Shown in pieces: positions 9,922-18,883 of a stretch of DNA of 64,000 nt. The stretch covers positions 62,001-126,000 of the forward strand of contig BDTG01000043.1 in the NCBI GenBank assembly GCA_002897695.1. Reading direction: 5' to 3'. The stretch's first letter is position 1. Each line of letters starts with the position of its first letter. The translations under genes were made by a program, and so were the position numbers. A model generated the notes under the pieces. It made no database searches. It had not been told where the DNA came from and saw only the letters and a list, made by a program, of their open reading frames with translations. Origin of the DNA: a bacterium BMS3Abin14 (GTDB lineage: Bacteria > BMS3Abin14).

Positions 9922-11342
9922 TGGGCGATCTTTTCGCACTCATACTCGCCGGAGGTTCCGGAACACGACTCTGGCCTTTGAGCAGGCGTTATTCCCCGAA
10001 ACAGCTTCTTAGCCTCGCCGACGAGGGCGGACTGTCCCTCCTGCAGGATACCGTCAGGCGCCTGGAATCGAGGGTCGCTTCGGACAGGATGGTTATTGTA
10101 ACCTCCCATGGGCTTCGCCCCGAGATCAAGAGGCAGATTTCGGATTATCTCGCCCCCGCCGCCGACAATTGCCTCATTGTCGGTGAGCCGTCGGGGCGCA
10201 ACACGGCGCCCGCCATCCTCCTGGGGGCGATGCTGATTCAAAGGAGGGATTCGGACGCCGTCGTCATTGTCGCTCCGGCCGACCACATAATCCAGGACCC
10301 GGGGGCATTCGGACGGGCGCTGGATACCGCCGAAAAAGCCGCCGCCGCGGGGTCCATTGTCACCTTCGGAATCCCTCCCTTGCGGCCGGAAACCGGTTAC
10401 GGCTATATCCAGGCCGGCGAGAAGATGAACGGCTGCTTTGTTGTGGAAAAGTTTGAGGAAAAACCAACGCTTGAGAGAGCAGAGAACTTCCTGGAAAAGG
10501 GCGATTACCTCTGGAACAGCGGCATGTTCTGTTTTACGGCTTCCACCATCATAGATGAGGCGAGACGATACCTGCCGGAAATGATGACGGCCCTTGAAAT
10601 GGTGGAGCTGGAGTCCCTTTCCGGCCTCGAACGCGCCTACGATGAATTAGAGGCCATCTCCATAGACCATGGGGTCATGGAGAAAACCCGAAAGGCCGTG
10701 GTGGTCCCCCTCTCAGCCGGCTGGAGCGATGTGGGAAGCTGGGATTCCCTGTACGAGATCGGGAGCAGGGACGCCGACGGGAACCTTATCCGGGGCGACG
10801 TCATGGCGTTCGACACATCGGGCAGCCTTCTGGTGGGGAGCGGAAAGATGCTGGCCGTCACGGGGATGAAGGATGTCATCGTCGTGGATGCCGAGGACGC
10901 ACTTCTCATCTGTCCCAGGGGTGAGTCGCAGGACGTGAGAAAGATCGTCGGACGCCTGGATGAGGAAGGGAGGACGGAGCATCTCATGCACCCCACGGTC
11001 CAAAAACCGTGGGGATCCTACAGGGTCCTGGAGGAGGGGAGCGGTTACCTCGTCAAGAGAATAACCGTTGACCCGGGACAGAAACTGAGCCTTCAGATGC
11101 ATCGGCACCGAAGCGAGCACTGGGTCGTCGTTGCCGGCAGGGCACTGGTTACGGTGGGTGAGGAGACAACGGTCCAGGAGGTCAACGAGAAAACCTTCAT
11201 CCCCACGCAGACCCGGCATCGCCTCGAAAATGCCGGCCCGGAGTCCCTGAACATCATCGAGGTGCAGCTTGGGGATGTCATCAGCGAGGATGACATCGTC
11301 AGGTTCGAGGATATCTATGGAAGGATCCATGACCGGCGCTGA
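9921..11342 (+). CDS. manC: Mannose-1-phosphate guanylyltransferase / mannose-6-phosphate isomerase
   Basis: A 473-residue bifunctional type II enzyme. The N-terminal nucleotidyltransferase domain starts with LAGGSGTRLWPLSRRYSPKQ at residues 8-27 and contains FGIPPLRPETGYGYIQ and the FEEKP motif. The C-terminal cupin (from about residue 350) has the isomerase motif GQKLSLQMHRHRSEHW. It makes GDP-mannose from mannose-1-phosphate and can also interconvert fructose- and mannose-6-phosphate. The ATG overlaps the fcl stop by 1 bp (TAATG). Confidence 0.95.
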   Translation: MGDLFALILAGGSGTRLWPLSRRYSPKQLLSLADEGGLSLLQDTVRRLESRVASDRMVIVTSHGLRPEIKRQISDYLAPAADNCLIVGEPSGRNTAPAILLGAMLIQRRDSDAVVIVAPADHIIQDPGAFGRALDTAEKAAAAGSIVTFGIPPLRPETGYGYIQAGEKMNGCFVVEKFEEKPTLERAENFLEKGDYLWNSGMFCFTASTIIDEARRYLPEMMTALEMVELESLSGLERAYDELEAISIDHGVMEKTRKAVVVPLSAGWSDVGSWDSLYEIGSRDADGNLIRGDVMAFDTSGSLLVGSGKMLAVTGMKDVIVVDAEDALLICPRGESQDVRKIVGRLDEEGRTEHLMHPTVQKPWGSYRVLEEGSGYLVKRITVDPGQKLSLQMHRHRSEHWVVVAGRALVTVGEETTVQEVNEKTFIPTQTRHRLENAGPESLNIIEVQLGDVISEDDIVRFEDIYGRIHDRR

Positions 11343-12801
11343 TTTTCCACAGCATATTTTCAGGGCCTACGATATCCGCGGGACCTATGAAACGGAGGTC
11401 ACGGACAGCATCTCCTTCGCGATCGGATGGGCTTTCGGCCGCATGATCCGGGAGCGGGTTGAGACCTCATCACCACTCGTTTCAGTTGGAATGGACGCAC
11501 GCCTCCATTCCCCTGCTCTTAAAGATGCCTTTATGTCCGGCCTCCATCTTGCTGGATGCAGAATAATGGACCTGGGCCTGTGCCCGTCCCCGCTGACCTA
11601 CTACTCGGCGTTTAAACTTGGCCCTGATGCGTTTGCCATGATAACGGCGAGCCACAATCCACCCGAGGATAACGGTTTTAAACTCGGCATAGGAAGGGAC
11701 ACGATCCACTCAGAGGACATGCAACTTCTGGGTCGGATGGCGCGATCAGCCCCGCCCTTTGCACCCGCGGAGGTTACACCAGAGGTCGAGGAGATTGATA
11801 TTATCTCCCTTTACGTGGAGGAGATCGTCGGGAGGTTTACGGACCTTCCGGAGATTCTCACGGATATAGGCAGACCGGTGAAGATCGTAATCGATTCCGG
11901 GAACGGAACCGCCGGTCCGGTCCTTCCGGAGATAATGAGGAGGCTGGGCTTCGAGATCGTAGAGATGTTCAGCGAGCCCGATGGACGATTTCCAAACCAC
12001 CACCCCGATCCGACCCTTCCGGAGGCCATGGAGGCCCTCAGAGAGGCCATACGGGCGGCCGGAGCGGACGTGGGTGTTGCCCTGGACGGCGATGCCGACC
12101 GCATAGGGCTGCTGGATGAGAATGGAAACGTCATCTGGGGGGATATGCTCCTTCTTATCCTCGCCAGGGACATAATCGAGGCAGCCGGCGGCAGGGGAGG
12201 GGATGAACATCCTCTCATCATCTCTGAGGTAAAGGCATCCCAGGTTCTTTACGACGAGGTTGAGAAATATGGGGGCAGTGCCCTGATGTGGAAAACGGGC
12301 CATTCGCTCATCAAGGCAAAGATGAAGGAAACCGGAGCTGCACTGGCCGGGGAGGTGAGCGGCCATCTCTTTTTTGCGGACAGGTATTACGGATATGACG
12401 ACGGGCTTTATGCTGCTGTCAGGCTGGCGGAGGTGTACGCAAGATCACTCGCCTCCGGAAAAATTACATCATTTTCCCAACTTCTCGATGGTGTTCCGAA
12501 GGTGTTTAACACACCGGAAATTCGCATCCCGTGCCCTGAGACGGAAAAAACCCGGATTATCTCCAGGGTCGCAGAGGCGCTGGCTCGTCATAAAAAGGAT
12601 AACGAAAAGCCGGCCGTTCGCAGGATCGTTGATATTGACGGTGTCAGAGCCGTTTTCGACGGGGGATGGGGCCTTGTTCGTTTCAGCAATACCCAGCCGG
12701 TCCTGGTGATGAGGTTCGAGGCCCGGGATCAGCCCCTTCTGGATTCCTACCAATCGTTTTTCCGTCATATCCTGGCGGAGGTAACGGAGAGGAGCCCATG
12801 A
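11329..12801 (+). CDS. manB: Phosphomannomutase/phosphoglucomutase
   Basis: A 490-residue alpha-D-phosphohexomutase that converts mannose-6-phosphate to mannose-1-phosphate. It shows the N-terminal FRAYDIRG, the phosphoserine loop TASHNPPEDNG, the metal loop GDADRIG and the C-terminal substrate-binding segment RFSNTQPVLVMRFEA. The ATG at 11329 overlaps manC by 14 bp; an ATG at 11317 is also possible. Further upstream residues of the frame are manC shadow. It supplies manC, so manB, manC, gmd and fcl together give a complete path from mannose-6-phosphate to GDP-L-fucose. Confidence 0.94.
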   Translation: MTGADFPQHIFRAYDIRGTYETEVTDSISFAIGWAFGRMIRERVETSSPLVSVGMDARLHSPALKDAFMSGLHLAGCRIMDLGLCPSPLTYYSAFKLGPDAFAMITASHNPPEDNGFKLGIGRDTIHSEDMQLLGRMARSAPPFAPAEVTPEVEEIDIISLYVEEIVGRFTDLPEILTDIGRPVKIVIDSGNGTAGPVLPEIMRRLGFEIVEMFSEPDGRFPNHHPDPTLPEAMEALREAIRAAGADVGVALDGDADRIGLLDENGNVIWGDMLLLILARDIIEAAGGRGGDEHPLIISEVKASQVLYDEVEKYGGSALMWKTGHSLIKAKMKETGAALAGEVSGHLFFADRYYGYDDGLYAAVRLAEVYARSLASGKITSFSQLLDGVPKVFNTPEIRIPCPETEKTRIISRVAEALARHKKDNEKPAVRRIVDIDGVRAVFDGGWGLVRFSNTQPVLVMRFEARDQPLLDSYQSFFRHILAEVTERSP

Positions 12802-13676
12802 GCCTCAACCCGTTCTGGCGGCTTATGAGGCCGCATCAGTGGCTGAAAAACGGTTTCGTGCTGGCGGCCCTTGTATTTTCCCGGCACCTGCTCGAGTTAT
12901 CCTATGTTTCCAGGGCCTTGGTAGCAGTGGCTGCTTTCTGCCTCGCCTCCAGCGCCGTTTACGTTTTTAACGATATCGTCGATCGTGAGCAGGACCGGAC
13001 CCACTCGGACAAAAAGAACCGTCCCATCGCCTCGGGTGAGGTTTCCGTGGGGAGTGCGCTGCCATTCGGGATCATGCTTCTGGCGGGGGCGCTGGCCCTG
13101 ACCGTGTCCCTCGGCGCCGCTTTTTCCATGTCGGTGCTGGCCTACCTCGGTCTTCAGCTCGCCTATAACCTGTTTTTAAAGAATGTCGTTCTTCTCGACA
13201 TATTCACCATTGCCCTTGGTTTCGTTATCCGGGCGGTGGCCGGCGCGCTTGCCATCAAGGTGGTCATCTCTCCGTGGCTGATCCTGTGCACCCTGCTTAT
13301 CGCCCTTTTTCTGGGTTTTGCGAAAAGGCGGCATGAGATAGTTCTCATGGGCGATAACGCCGTTCTCCACAGGGGTATCCTCAGGGAATATTCCATCCCG
13401 TTCCTTGACCAGCTCATATCCATCGTCACGGCCTCCACCATCGTTTCCTACGCCATTTACACCCTCTCACCCGAGGTGGCCGCAAATTTCGGCGGCCGTT
13501 ACATGATACTGACGCTTCCATTTGTTATCTACGGGATCTTCCGTTATCTCTATCTGGTACAAATCCGCGAAAGCGGGGGAAGCCCGACCCGCTCCCTTAT
13601 GCTCGACGGCCCGCTGCTGTTATCTGTCCTCCTATGGGGCATGGCGGCAGTTGCGATAATCTATCTTGCGGGATAA
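12798..13676 (+). CDS. UbiA-family prenyltransferase, decaprenyl-phosphate phosphoribosyltransferase-like
   Basis: A 292-residue polytopic membrane protein with about eight hydrophobic helices. The first Asp-rich motif is NDIVDREQDRTHSDKKNRPIASG, which in this form (N-D-x2-D-x3-D-R-x-H-x2-K-x2-RPIA-G) is typical of enzymes that place phosphoribose on polyprenyl phosphate. The second motif region is LFLGFAKRRHEI. The ATG at 12798 sits in an ATGA overlap with manB, and the longer upstream frame is manB shadow. By family it could make a lipid-linked pentose donor for surface glycan assembly. The exact substrate is inferred. Confidence 0.82.
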   Translation: MSLNPFWRLMRPHQWLKNGFVLAALVFSRHLLELSYVSRALVAVAAFCLASSAVYVFNDIVDREQDRTHSDKKNRPIASGEVSVGSALPFGIMLLAGALALTVSLGAAFSMSVLAYLGLQLAYNLFLKNVVLLDIFTIALGFVIRAVAGALAIKVVISPWLILCTLLIALFLGFAKRRHEIVLMGDNAVLHRGILREYSIPFLDQLISIVTASTIVSYAIYTLSPEVAANFGGRYMILTLPFVIYGIFRYLYLVQIRESGGSPTRSLMLDGPLLLSVLLWGMAAVAIIYLAG

Positions 13677-13685
13677 AGGCAGGCC

Positions 13686-13825
13686 ATGGGCTATAGGCAA
13701 TAGGCTGTAGGGTAAAACAAGTCCAGAGTCCAGTGTCCAGAGGGGAAAAACGGACGCGGGGACACGTGGAGGATAAGCACAAGGCCTGTCATCGCGAACC
13801 GTCACAATGTGAAGCGATCTCGTGC
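13686..13825. repeat. Composite heptanucleotide repeats plus GTCATCGCGA-type repeat
   Basis: The gap after the prenyltransferase holds three degenerate GGCTATA-type units (about 13690-13711), a GGGTAAAACAA linker, then three GTCCAGA/T units (13721-13741). Both arrays have a period of exactly 7 bases. Further along, 13787-13823 (TGTCATCGCGAACCGTCACA, then GAAGCGATCTCG) is a decayed copy of the repeat family seen again at 39.5 kb. No coding signal is seen in the 253-bp gap. Confidence 0.7.
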
Positions 13826-13865
13826 AAAGACTCGATTTATCAGGAATGAAGGGAATAGTACCGTA

Positions 13866-13894
13866 TGGACTATAGGTACTTACACAATTATATT
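13866..13894 (+). promoter_or_regulatory. Sigma70-type promoter for the DUF362 gene
   Basis: TGGACT (13866-13871) and TATATT (13889-13894) are separated by 17 bases and match the -35 and -10 consensus at 4/6 and 5/6. A GGAGG site lies at 13916-13920, 9 bases before the ATG at 13930. The surrounding sequence is locally AT-rich. Confidence 0.5.
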
Positions 13895-13929
13895 AATGTA
13901 AAACATCAAGCCGTTGGAGGATAAACAGG

Positions 13930-15009
13930 ATGTCTGGATCCAGAGTGGTGGTCCTGAAAACAACACCTGAGTCGGTCGTTGACGATTATGGGAAGCTCAT
14001 GCGGCAGGCAGGGTACAGGAAGGCCATAAGCAGGGAAATTCCTACGATGCTGAAGTTGAACCTTTCGTGGACAAAATATTTTCCAGCCTGTTCCTCCCAG
14101 CCATGGCAGGTCCACGGGGTGGTAAAGACCATGATTGAAGACGGGTATCCCCTGGACATGATCGTCCCTGTGGAGAACAGGACCGTCGTGACCGACCCCA
14201 TCAAGGGAGCGCGAAACAACCGATGGATGTCCGTTCTCGATTCCCATGGACTGAAGTTTACCCCCCTTACCGACGTCAAGTGGGTAAAGCACGAATTCAG
14301 GGAGCCGCTGCTCAAGCTGGATCAGATATTTCCTGAGGGGATCGAGATCCCTGAAATGTACATCGGCAAGAACGTGATCCATCTGCCTACCGTTAAGACA
14401 CATGGTCACAGCACCACCACCGGAGCCATCAAGAACTCCTTTGGGGGGCTCCTTAAAACCGTCAGACACTATGCCCATAAGTACATTCACGAGGTTCTGG
14501 TGGACCTTCTTATCATGCAGAAGGAGCTTCATCCCGGCATTTTTGCCGTTATGGACGGGACCGTGTGCGGAAACGGCGCCGGCCCGAGGACCATGATACC
14601 CGTTGAGAAGGATTACATCATTGCGAGCTCCGACAGCGTGGCCATCGATTCGGTGGCAGCGGCGATGATGGGGTTTGAACCCATGACAATCCCTTATCTG
14701 AGAATGGCCCATGAGAGAGGTCTCGGCACAGCCGATCTCACCGAGATCGAGATCCAGGGGGAGGATATCGCGGGGGTTAATTTCGGTTTCACCGTCAAGA
14801 GAAGTTTCGTTATCTGGGGGGACCAGCTGATACGGAAGGGCGCCCTGCAGCCCTTTGAAAAGTTACTTCTCCATTCGCCGCTCGTCTTCTGGGCGCCAAT
14901 GGCATCGAACATCTACCATGACTATTTCTGGTATCCCCTGGTCGGCAAGGGTATTATCCGGAAGTTCAACGACGGCAAGTGGGGCAGGCTTTTTGACACC
15001 TATCGCTAA
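13930..15009 (+). CDS. DUF362 domain-containing protein
   Basis: A 359-residue cytoplasmic protein of the DUF362 family (IPR007160-type). Family blocks visible are KLNLSWTKYFPACSS, NVIHLPTVKTHGHSTTTGAIKN, the conserved NSFGG, and SSDSVAIDSVAAAMMGFEP. Members are sometimes fused to ferredoxin domains, but no Cys cluster is present here. The biochemical role of the family is not established. It is followed, with overlap, by a flippase-like membrane protein, which hints at a shared envelope or lipid-linked function. Confidence 0.85.
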   Translation: MSGSRVVVLKTTPESVVDDYGKLMRQAGYRKAISREIPTMLKLNLSWTKYFPACSSQPWQVHGVVKTMIEDGYPLDMIVPVENRTVVTDPIKGARNNRWMSVLDSHGLKFTPLTDVKWVKHEFREPLLKLDQIFPEGIEIPEMYIGKNVIHLPTVKTHGHSTTTGAIKNSFGGLLKTVRHYAHKYIHEVLVDLLIMQKELHPGIFAVMDGTVCGNGAGPRTMIPVEKDYIIASSDSVAIDSVAAAMMGFEPMTIPYLRMAHERGLGTADLTEIEIQGEDIAGVNFGFTVKRSFVIWGDQLIRKGALQPFEKLLLHSPLVFWAPMASNIYHDYFWYPLVGKGIIRKFNDGKWGRLFDTYR

Positions 15010-15997
15010 ACCAAAGAGGAGGTGGAAGGGGAAGACCCTCCTGATCTGGACCGTGGTCGGCGCCATCGCCGTTTTTGCCCTGCTCTCCTTGATTGCTGAT
15101 TTTCACGGGCTTGTTTCGGCTCTCGAAAATTTTCCTCCTCACATCCTCCTTGAGGTGGGCCTTCTGGCTCTTGGCAATTACCTCCTCCGGTTTATCAAGT
15201 GGCATTGGTACCTGTCGAGCATGAACCACCGGATCGCTCCCGGGCCCAACGCCCTGGTCTTTGTGTCTGCTTTCGCCTTTACCGTCACCCCCGCGAAGGT
15301 GGGGGAGTTTATCAAGGCGTTCATTCTCAAGGCCAGGTACCGTGTGCCGTACACCGTATCCACGGCAGTCCTCCTGATGGAGAGGTTTACCGACGTCCTC
15401 GCCATACTCCTGTTGTCCTTTTCAGGCCTTTTGCTGGGGTCACTTAACCCGTTCTGGACCGGGGGAGCCGGGGCTTTAATTGTCGTGTTTCTCCTGCTTG
15501 TCAGGAACAAAAAATTTGTGCGGGCGATAATCGAGTGGCTAGGGCGATTCAAACGCCTGAGGGGTATTACCGAGGATGCTCACGAGTTCTACGACTACGG
15601 CTGGGGCCTTATGGCTCCCGGGATTTTCACGGGGTCCATGATCCTCAGCCTGGCCGCATGGTTTCTTGAAGGATTCGGTTACTATCTGGTGGCCAACGGC
15701 CTGGGATTTCACCTTTCAATCCTCGAGGGAGTTTTCATCTACTCGGCATCGATCATGGGCGGGGCTTTGACCCTCTTTCTAGGTGGATTGGGCGCAACCG
15801 AGGGATCCCTGGTGGGCCTGGGCATTATCTTTGGAATGTCCAATAGCCTTTCCGTTGCCGCTGCGATCATTATTCGCATCATGACCCTGTGGTTAGCCGT
15901 GGTTATCGGCTGGCTTGCATTTCTGTTTACCCCGACCCTCAGATCGCTCCTCGGAGCCTCGTATGAGGATGAGCCGCCAACCTCGGAACTCCTCTAG
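14993..15997 (+). CDS. Flippase-like / lysylphosphatidylglycerol synthase TM domain protein (UPF0104)
   Basis: A membrane protein of about 334 residues with seven to eight helices. Family blocks are LLRFIKWHWYLSSMN, the conserved FAFTVTPAKVGEFIKAFIL and TAVLLMERFTDVLAILLLS, and late GLGATEGSLVGLGIIFG. The family includes the membrane half of MprF and archaeal AglD, associated with lipid or glycolipid handling. The only standard start that spares the first helix is TTG at 14993, overlapping the DUF362 gene by 17 bp. A perfect AGAGGAGGTGG site at about 15015-15025 has no start codon at the right distance, so the true start is uncertain. Confidence 0.8.
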   Translation: MTPIAKPKRRWKGKTLLIWTVVGAIAVFALLSLIADFHGLVSALENFPPHILLEVGLLALGNYLLRFIKWHWYLSSMNHRIAPGPNALVFVSAFAFTVTPAKVGEFIKAFILKARYRVPYTVSTAVLLMERFTDVLAILLLSFSGLLLGSLNPFWTGGAGALIVVFLLLVRNKKFVRAIIEWLGRFKRLRGITEDAHEFYDYGWGLMAPGIFTGSMILSLAAWFLEGFGYYLVANGLGFHLSILEGVFIYSASIMGGALTLFLGGLGATEGSLVGLGIIFGMSNSLSVAAAIIIRIMTLWLAVVIGWLAFLFTPTLRSLLGASYEDEPPTSELL

Positions 15998-16008
15998 CAC
16001 CCCTGATC

Positions 16009-16031
16009 ACCCCTGTGTCAGAGACAGGGGT
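16009..16031. terminator. Hairpin between convergent genes
   Basis: ACCCCTGT (16009-16016) and ACAGGGGT (16024-16031) form a perfect 8-bp stem with a 7-base loop. It lies 12 bp after the flippase-like gene and 88 bp before the end of the convergent adenine deaminase. No U-tract follows on either strand. A bidirectional transcript end is plausible but not proven. A second AT-rich dyad, CATAAT and ATTATG, lies at about 16074-16089. Confidence 0.35.
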
Positions 16032-16118
16032 GGGGATGGGTCTGGAACGTATTCCATAACATATTTTTATTCGCATAATGTATATTATGTAAAGTCAGAA
16101 CGGTAAGAACCAGAATCA

Positions 16119-17852
16119 TTATTCACTCACTTCCAGTTCCACCGGGGAAAATGCAGTAACGTCAAAAAGGCCCCTGTCGGTAAGCTTCAACTCCGGAATT
16201 ACGGGCAGGGCCAGAAAAGACAGGATCATAAAAGGATCTTCAAGCGGGCACCCGGTTTTTCCCGCCCTGGATTTCACTTCCCTCAGTTTTCTCACCAGGG
16301 AATCGGCGGCGCCATCATAAAGCAGGCCTGAAATCGGCAGAGCGAGCGTAGCCAGGCATTCCCCATCCACAGCTACGGAAAGCCCGCCTCCACTATCGAT
16401 AAGAGCATTGACGGCAGCAGCGGCACTCTTTGAATCTGCTGACACACAGACGATATTGTGAGAATCGTGTGCCACGCTGGATGCTATGGCCCCCCTCTGG
16501 AGCCCGAAACCCTTCACGATCCCTTTACCGCATCTTCCGCTGCCGTGGTGCCTCTCCAGGACAAACAGTGAAGCGAGATCCATCGAGGAATCATGCAGAA
16601 AAAAACCATCCTCATCAGTCTTTATTTCTTCGACGGAACCCTTCGTTATTAATGCCCCCGGGACAATCTCCATGATCCTTGCCAACGGGTTGGTTGTAGA
16701 GAAAAAAATCCTTAAATAATCATCGGTTATCCTGCGCAAGTTAATTGAATTTCTCAATTTATTCTGAACCGATGCCGGCTCTACTTCAGGAAAGTAAATT
16801 CCGTTCGATGACACCTTTTTGCCCGATTTGAATACAGCTCTGATCTGAAATGATTTCATGTCGTCAAAAACAACCAGATCTGCCAGATACCCTGGCGCCA
16901 CGGCTCCACGGCCCTTTAAACCGAAGTGCTCAGCCGGATTAATGGTGACCATCCTGATCGCCTGTACCGGGTCGAGCCCATGCTTTGCCGCCTTCCTCAA
17001 TAAGAGGTCCAGGTGTCCTGACTCCATGAGTTCATCAGGGTGGCGGTCATCCGTGACCAGCATGAAGCGGCTGAAGTTGTCCTGGGTAACGGCCGGAAGG
17101 AGGTTTGCCAGGTCATGGGCGCTCGTTCCCTCCCTCATCATGATGCGCAAGCCCAGTCGGACCTTTTCGCGAGCTTCCTCAGCATTTGTACACTCGTGAT
17201 CAGACTGTATCCCGGCTGCGGCGTAGGCGTTCAGAGGTTTGCCTGAAAGCATGGGGGCATGCCCGTCGATCGGTTTCCCTGCACTGGCAAGGATCTTTGT
17301 GATAATCGAATCATCTCCATGGACCACACCGGGAAAGTTCATAACCTCAGCCAATCCGAGTACCCTTGGATGGTTGAGAAGGCGCTCTATCTCCCTGATG
17401 CCGATTTCGGCGCCCGATGTTTCGAACGTAGTTGCCGGAACGCAGGAGGGGGCCATGAGATAAAGGTCAAGAGGGATCCCCTCACTGTCGGCCAGAATAA
17501 ATTCGATCCCTTCAAGGCCCGATACGTTAGCTATTTCATGTGGATCCGCCACCATGCAGGTGGTCCCACGTGGGACGATGACCCTTGCCAGCTCACCTGG
17601 CCGGAGCATGGTACTTTCAATGTGGAAGTGGGCCTCAATGAACCCGGGGGCAACGTACGAGCCTTCGAGGTCGATGACCTCATCCGCATCATATTCACCC
17701 AGGCCGGCAATCCTGTCCTCCATAATGGCGATGCCGGTTTCCTGGATCTCACCGGTGAATGTATTGATCAACCTGGCGTTTTTCAGGAGTAGACTTGCCG
17801 GTTCATCCCCACGGGAAACGGCAAGAACCCTTTGAAGGAAGCGATCCGTCAA
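16119..17852 (-). CDS. ade: Adenine deaminase
   Basis: A 577-residue amidohydrolase that deaminates adenine to hypoxanthine plus ammonia for purine salvage. It has VAPGFIEAHFHIESTML (the HxH metal motif), DPHEIANVSG, DDRHPDEL and the C-terminal domain with SVAHDSHNIVCVS, all typical of the Ade family, whose members are about 570-600 residues. Its start overlaps the stop of the AmmeMemoRadiSam radical SAM gene by 4 bp (ATGA), so the two are translationally coupled. Confidence 0.95.
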   Translation of the reverse strand: MTDRFLQRVLAVSRGDEPASLLLKNARLINTFTGEIQETGIAIMEDRIAGLGEYDADEVIDLEGSYVAPGFIEAHFHIESTMLRPGELARVIVPRGTTCMVADPHEIANVSGLEGIEFILADSEGIPLDLYLMAPSCVPATTFETSGAEIGIREIERLLNHPRVLGLAEVMNFPGVVHGDDSIITKILASAGKPIDGHAPMLSGKPLNAYAAAGIQSDHECTNAEEAREKVRLGLRIMMREGTSAHDLANLLPAVTQDNFSRFMLVTDDRHPDELMESGHLDLLLRKAAKHGLDPVQAIRMVTINPAEHFGLKGRGAVAPGYLADLVVFDDMKSFQIRAVFKSGKKVSSNGIYFPEVEPASVQNKLRNSINLRRITDDYLRIFFSTTNPLARIMEIVPGALITKGSVEEIKTDEDGFFLHDSSMDLASLFVLERHHGSGRCGKGIVKGFGLQRGAIASSVAHDSHNIVCVSADSKSAAAAVNALIDSGGGLSVAVDGECLATLALPISGLLYDGAADSLVRKLREVKSRAGKTGCPLEDPFMILSFLALPVIPELKLTDRGLFDVTAFSPVELEVSE

Positions 17853-18871
17853 CTCCCCTCCCCCGGAATGCCGTTAAATGCCGTGCCGCATTTCGGGCAG
17901 GCACCGTCCTGTGAAAGGTTCGAGTTTATGAGGGTAAAACCGCTTCGCTCAAGGAGAAGATTACCGCACCTGTGGCATAAGGTCTGGTCGTCTTCATGGG
18001 AGATGTTCCCGATGTAGGTGTACTTGAGGCCTGCGGACTTTCCGTCTCTCTCAGCCCTCCTGAGGGCGCCCAGAGGTGTCGGGGGATGATCAGTCATCTT
18101 GTAGGTCGGGAAAAAGCGGGATATGTGCCATGGGATGAGCGGGTCGATGGAGGCGATAAATTCCGAAATAAACCCAAGGGACCGTTGGTCATCGTTCAGC
18201 CCTGGAATCAGGAGGGTGGTCACCTCTATCCAGATACCCGCCTCGTAAAGGGCTCTGATTGTTTCAAGGACCGGTTCCATGTGCCCGCCGCAGACCTGAC
18301 GATAGAAGTCCTCCGTAGCTCCCTTCAGATCCACATTAGCAGCGTCAAGGCAGGGCGTAAGCACCTTAACAGCCTCGGGAGTCATGAACCCGTTGGTTAC
18401 GAAGACGTTTCTCAACCCTGCGTCCCTCCCCTGCCGGCAGCAGTCCAGGGCATATTCAAGAAAGATGGTCGGCTCGGTGTACGTGTAAGATATGGATCGG
18501 CATCCGGATTCCAGGGCTTTTTTTACAACTTCGTCAGGTTCCCTGTATTGGCCCGGAATAGCGGTGTCGACGGATGGCAGGATGCTTATCTCATAATTCT
18601 GGCAATGTCGGCAGGACAGGTTGCAGCCGGCGGTCGCCACGGAGTATGAAAGGCTTCCCGGAAGGAAATGATAGAGGGGCTTCTTCTCGATGGGATCGAC
18701 ATGCTCGGCGACCAGTTTTCCGTAGACCATGCTGTAAAGGATCCCGTCCCTGTTCTCACGGACCCGGCATATTCCCCTTTTTCCAGGAAATATTCTGCAT
18801 CTGTGAGCACACAGGAGGCAATGAACGCTGTTATCGTCCCTCTTTTCGTAAAGAATTGCCTCGTGCCGCAT
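17849..18871 (-). CDS. amrS: AmmeMemoRadiSam system radical SAM enzyme
   Basis: A 340-residue radical SAM protein. The cluster motif is C-x3-C-x2-C (CNLSCRHC, Cys 83, 87 and 90). Upstream are four further Cys in CLLCAHRCRIFPGKRGIC, and downstream a C-terminal Cys-rich tail (CHRCGNLL and CPKCGTAF). This pattern and the YEKRDDNSVHC opening match the AmrS group of the AmmeMemoRadiSam system. Its usual partners, the Memo-like and AMMECR1-like proteins, are not in this window. The in vivo reaction of the system is not settled. It is coupled to ade downstream and begins 12 bp after the FHA gene. Confidence 0.88.
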   Translation of the reverse strand: MRHEAILYEKRDDNSVHCLLCAHRCRIFPGKRGICRVRENRDGILYSMVYGKLVAEHVDPIEKKPLYHFLPGSLSYSVATAGCNLSCRHCQNYEISILPSVDTAIPGQYREPDEVVKKALESGCRSISYTYTEPTIFLEYALDCCRQGRDAGLRNVFVTNGFMTPEAVKVLTPCLDAANVDLKGATEDFYRQVCGGHMEPVLETIRALYEAGIWIEVTTLLIPGLNDDQRSLGFISEFIASIDPLIPWHISRFFPTYKMTDHPPTPLGALRRAERDGKSAGLKYTYIGNISHEDDQTLCHRCGNLLLERSGFTLINSNLSQDGACPKCGTAFNGIPGEGS

Positions 18872-18883
18872 CCGGTAAATCCT

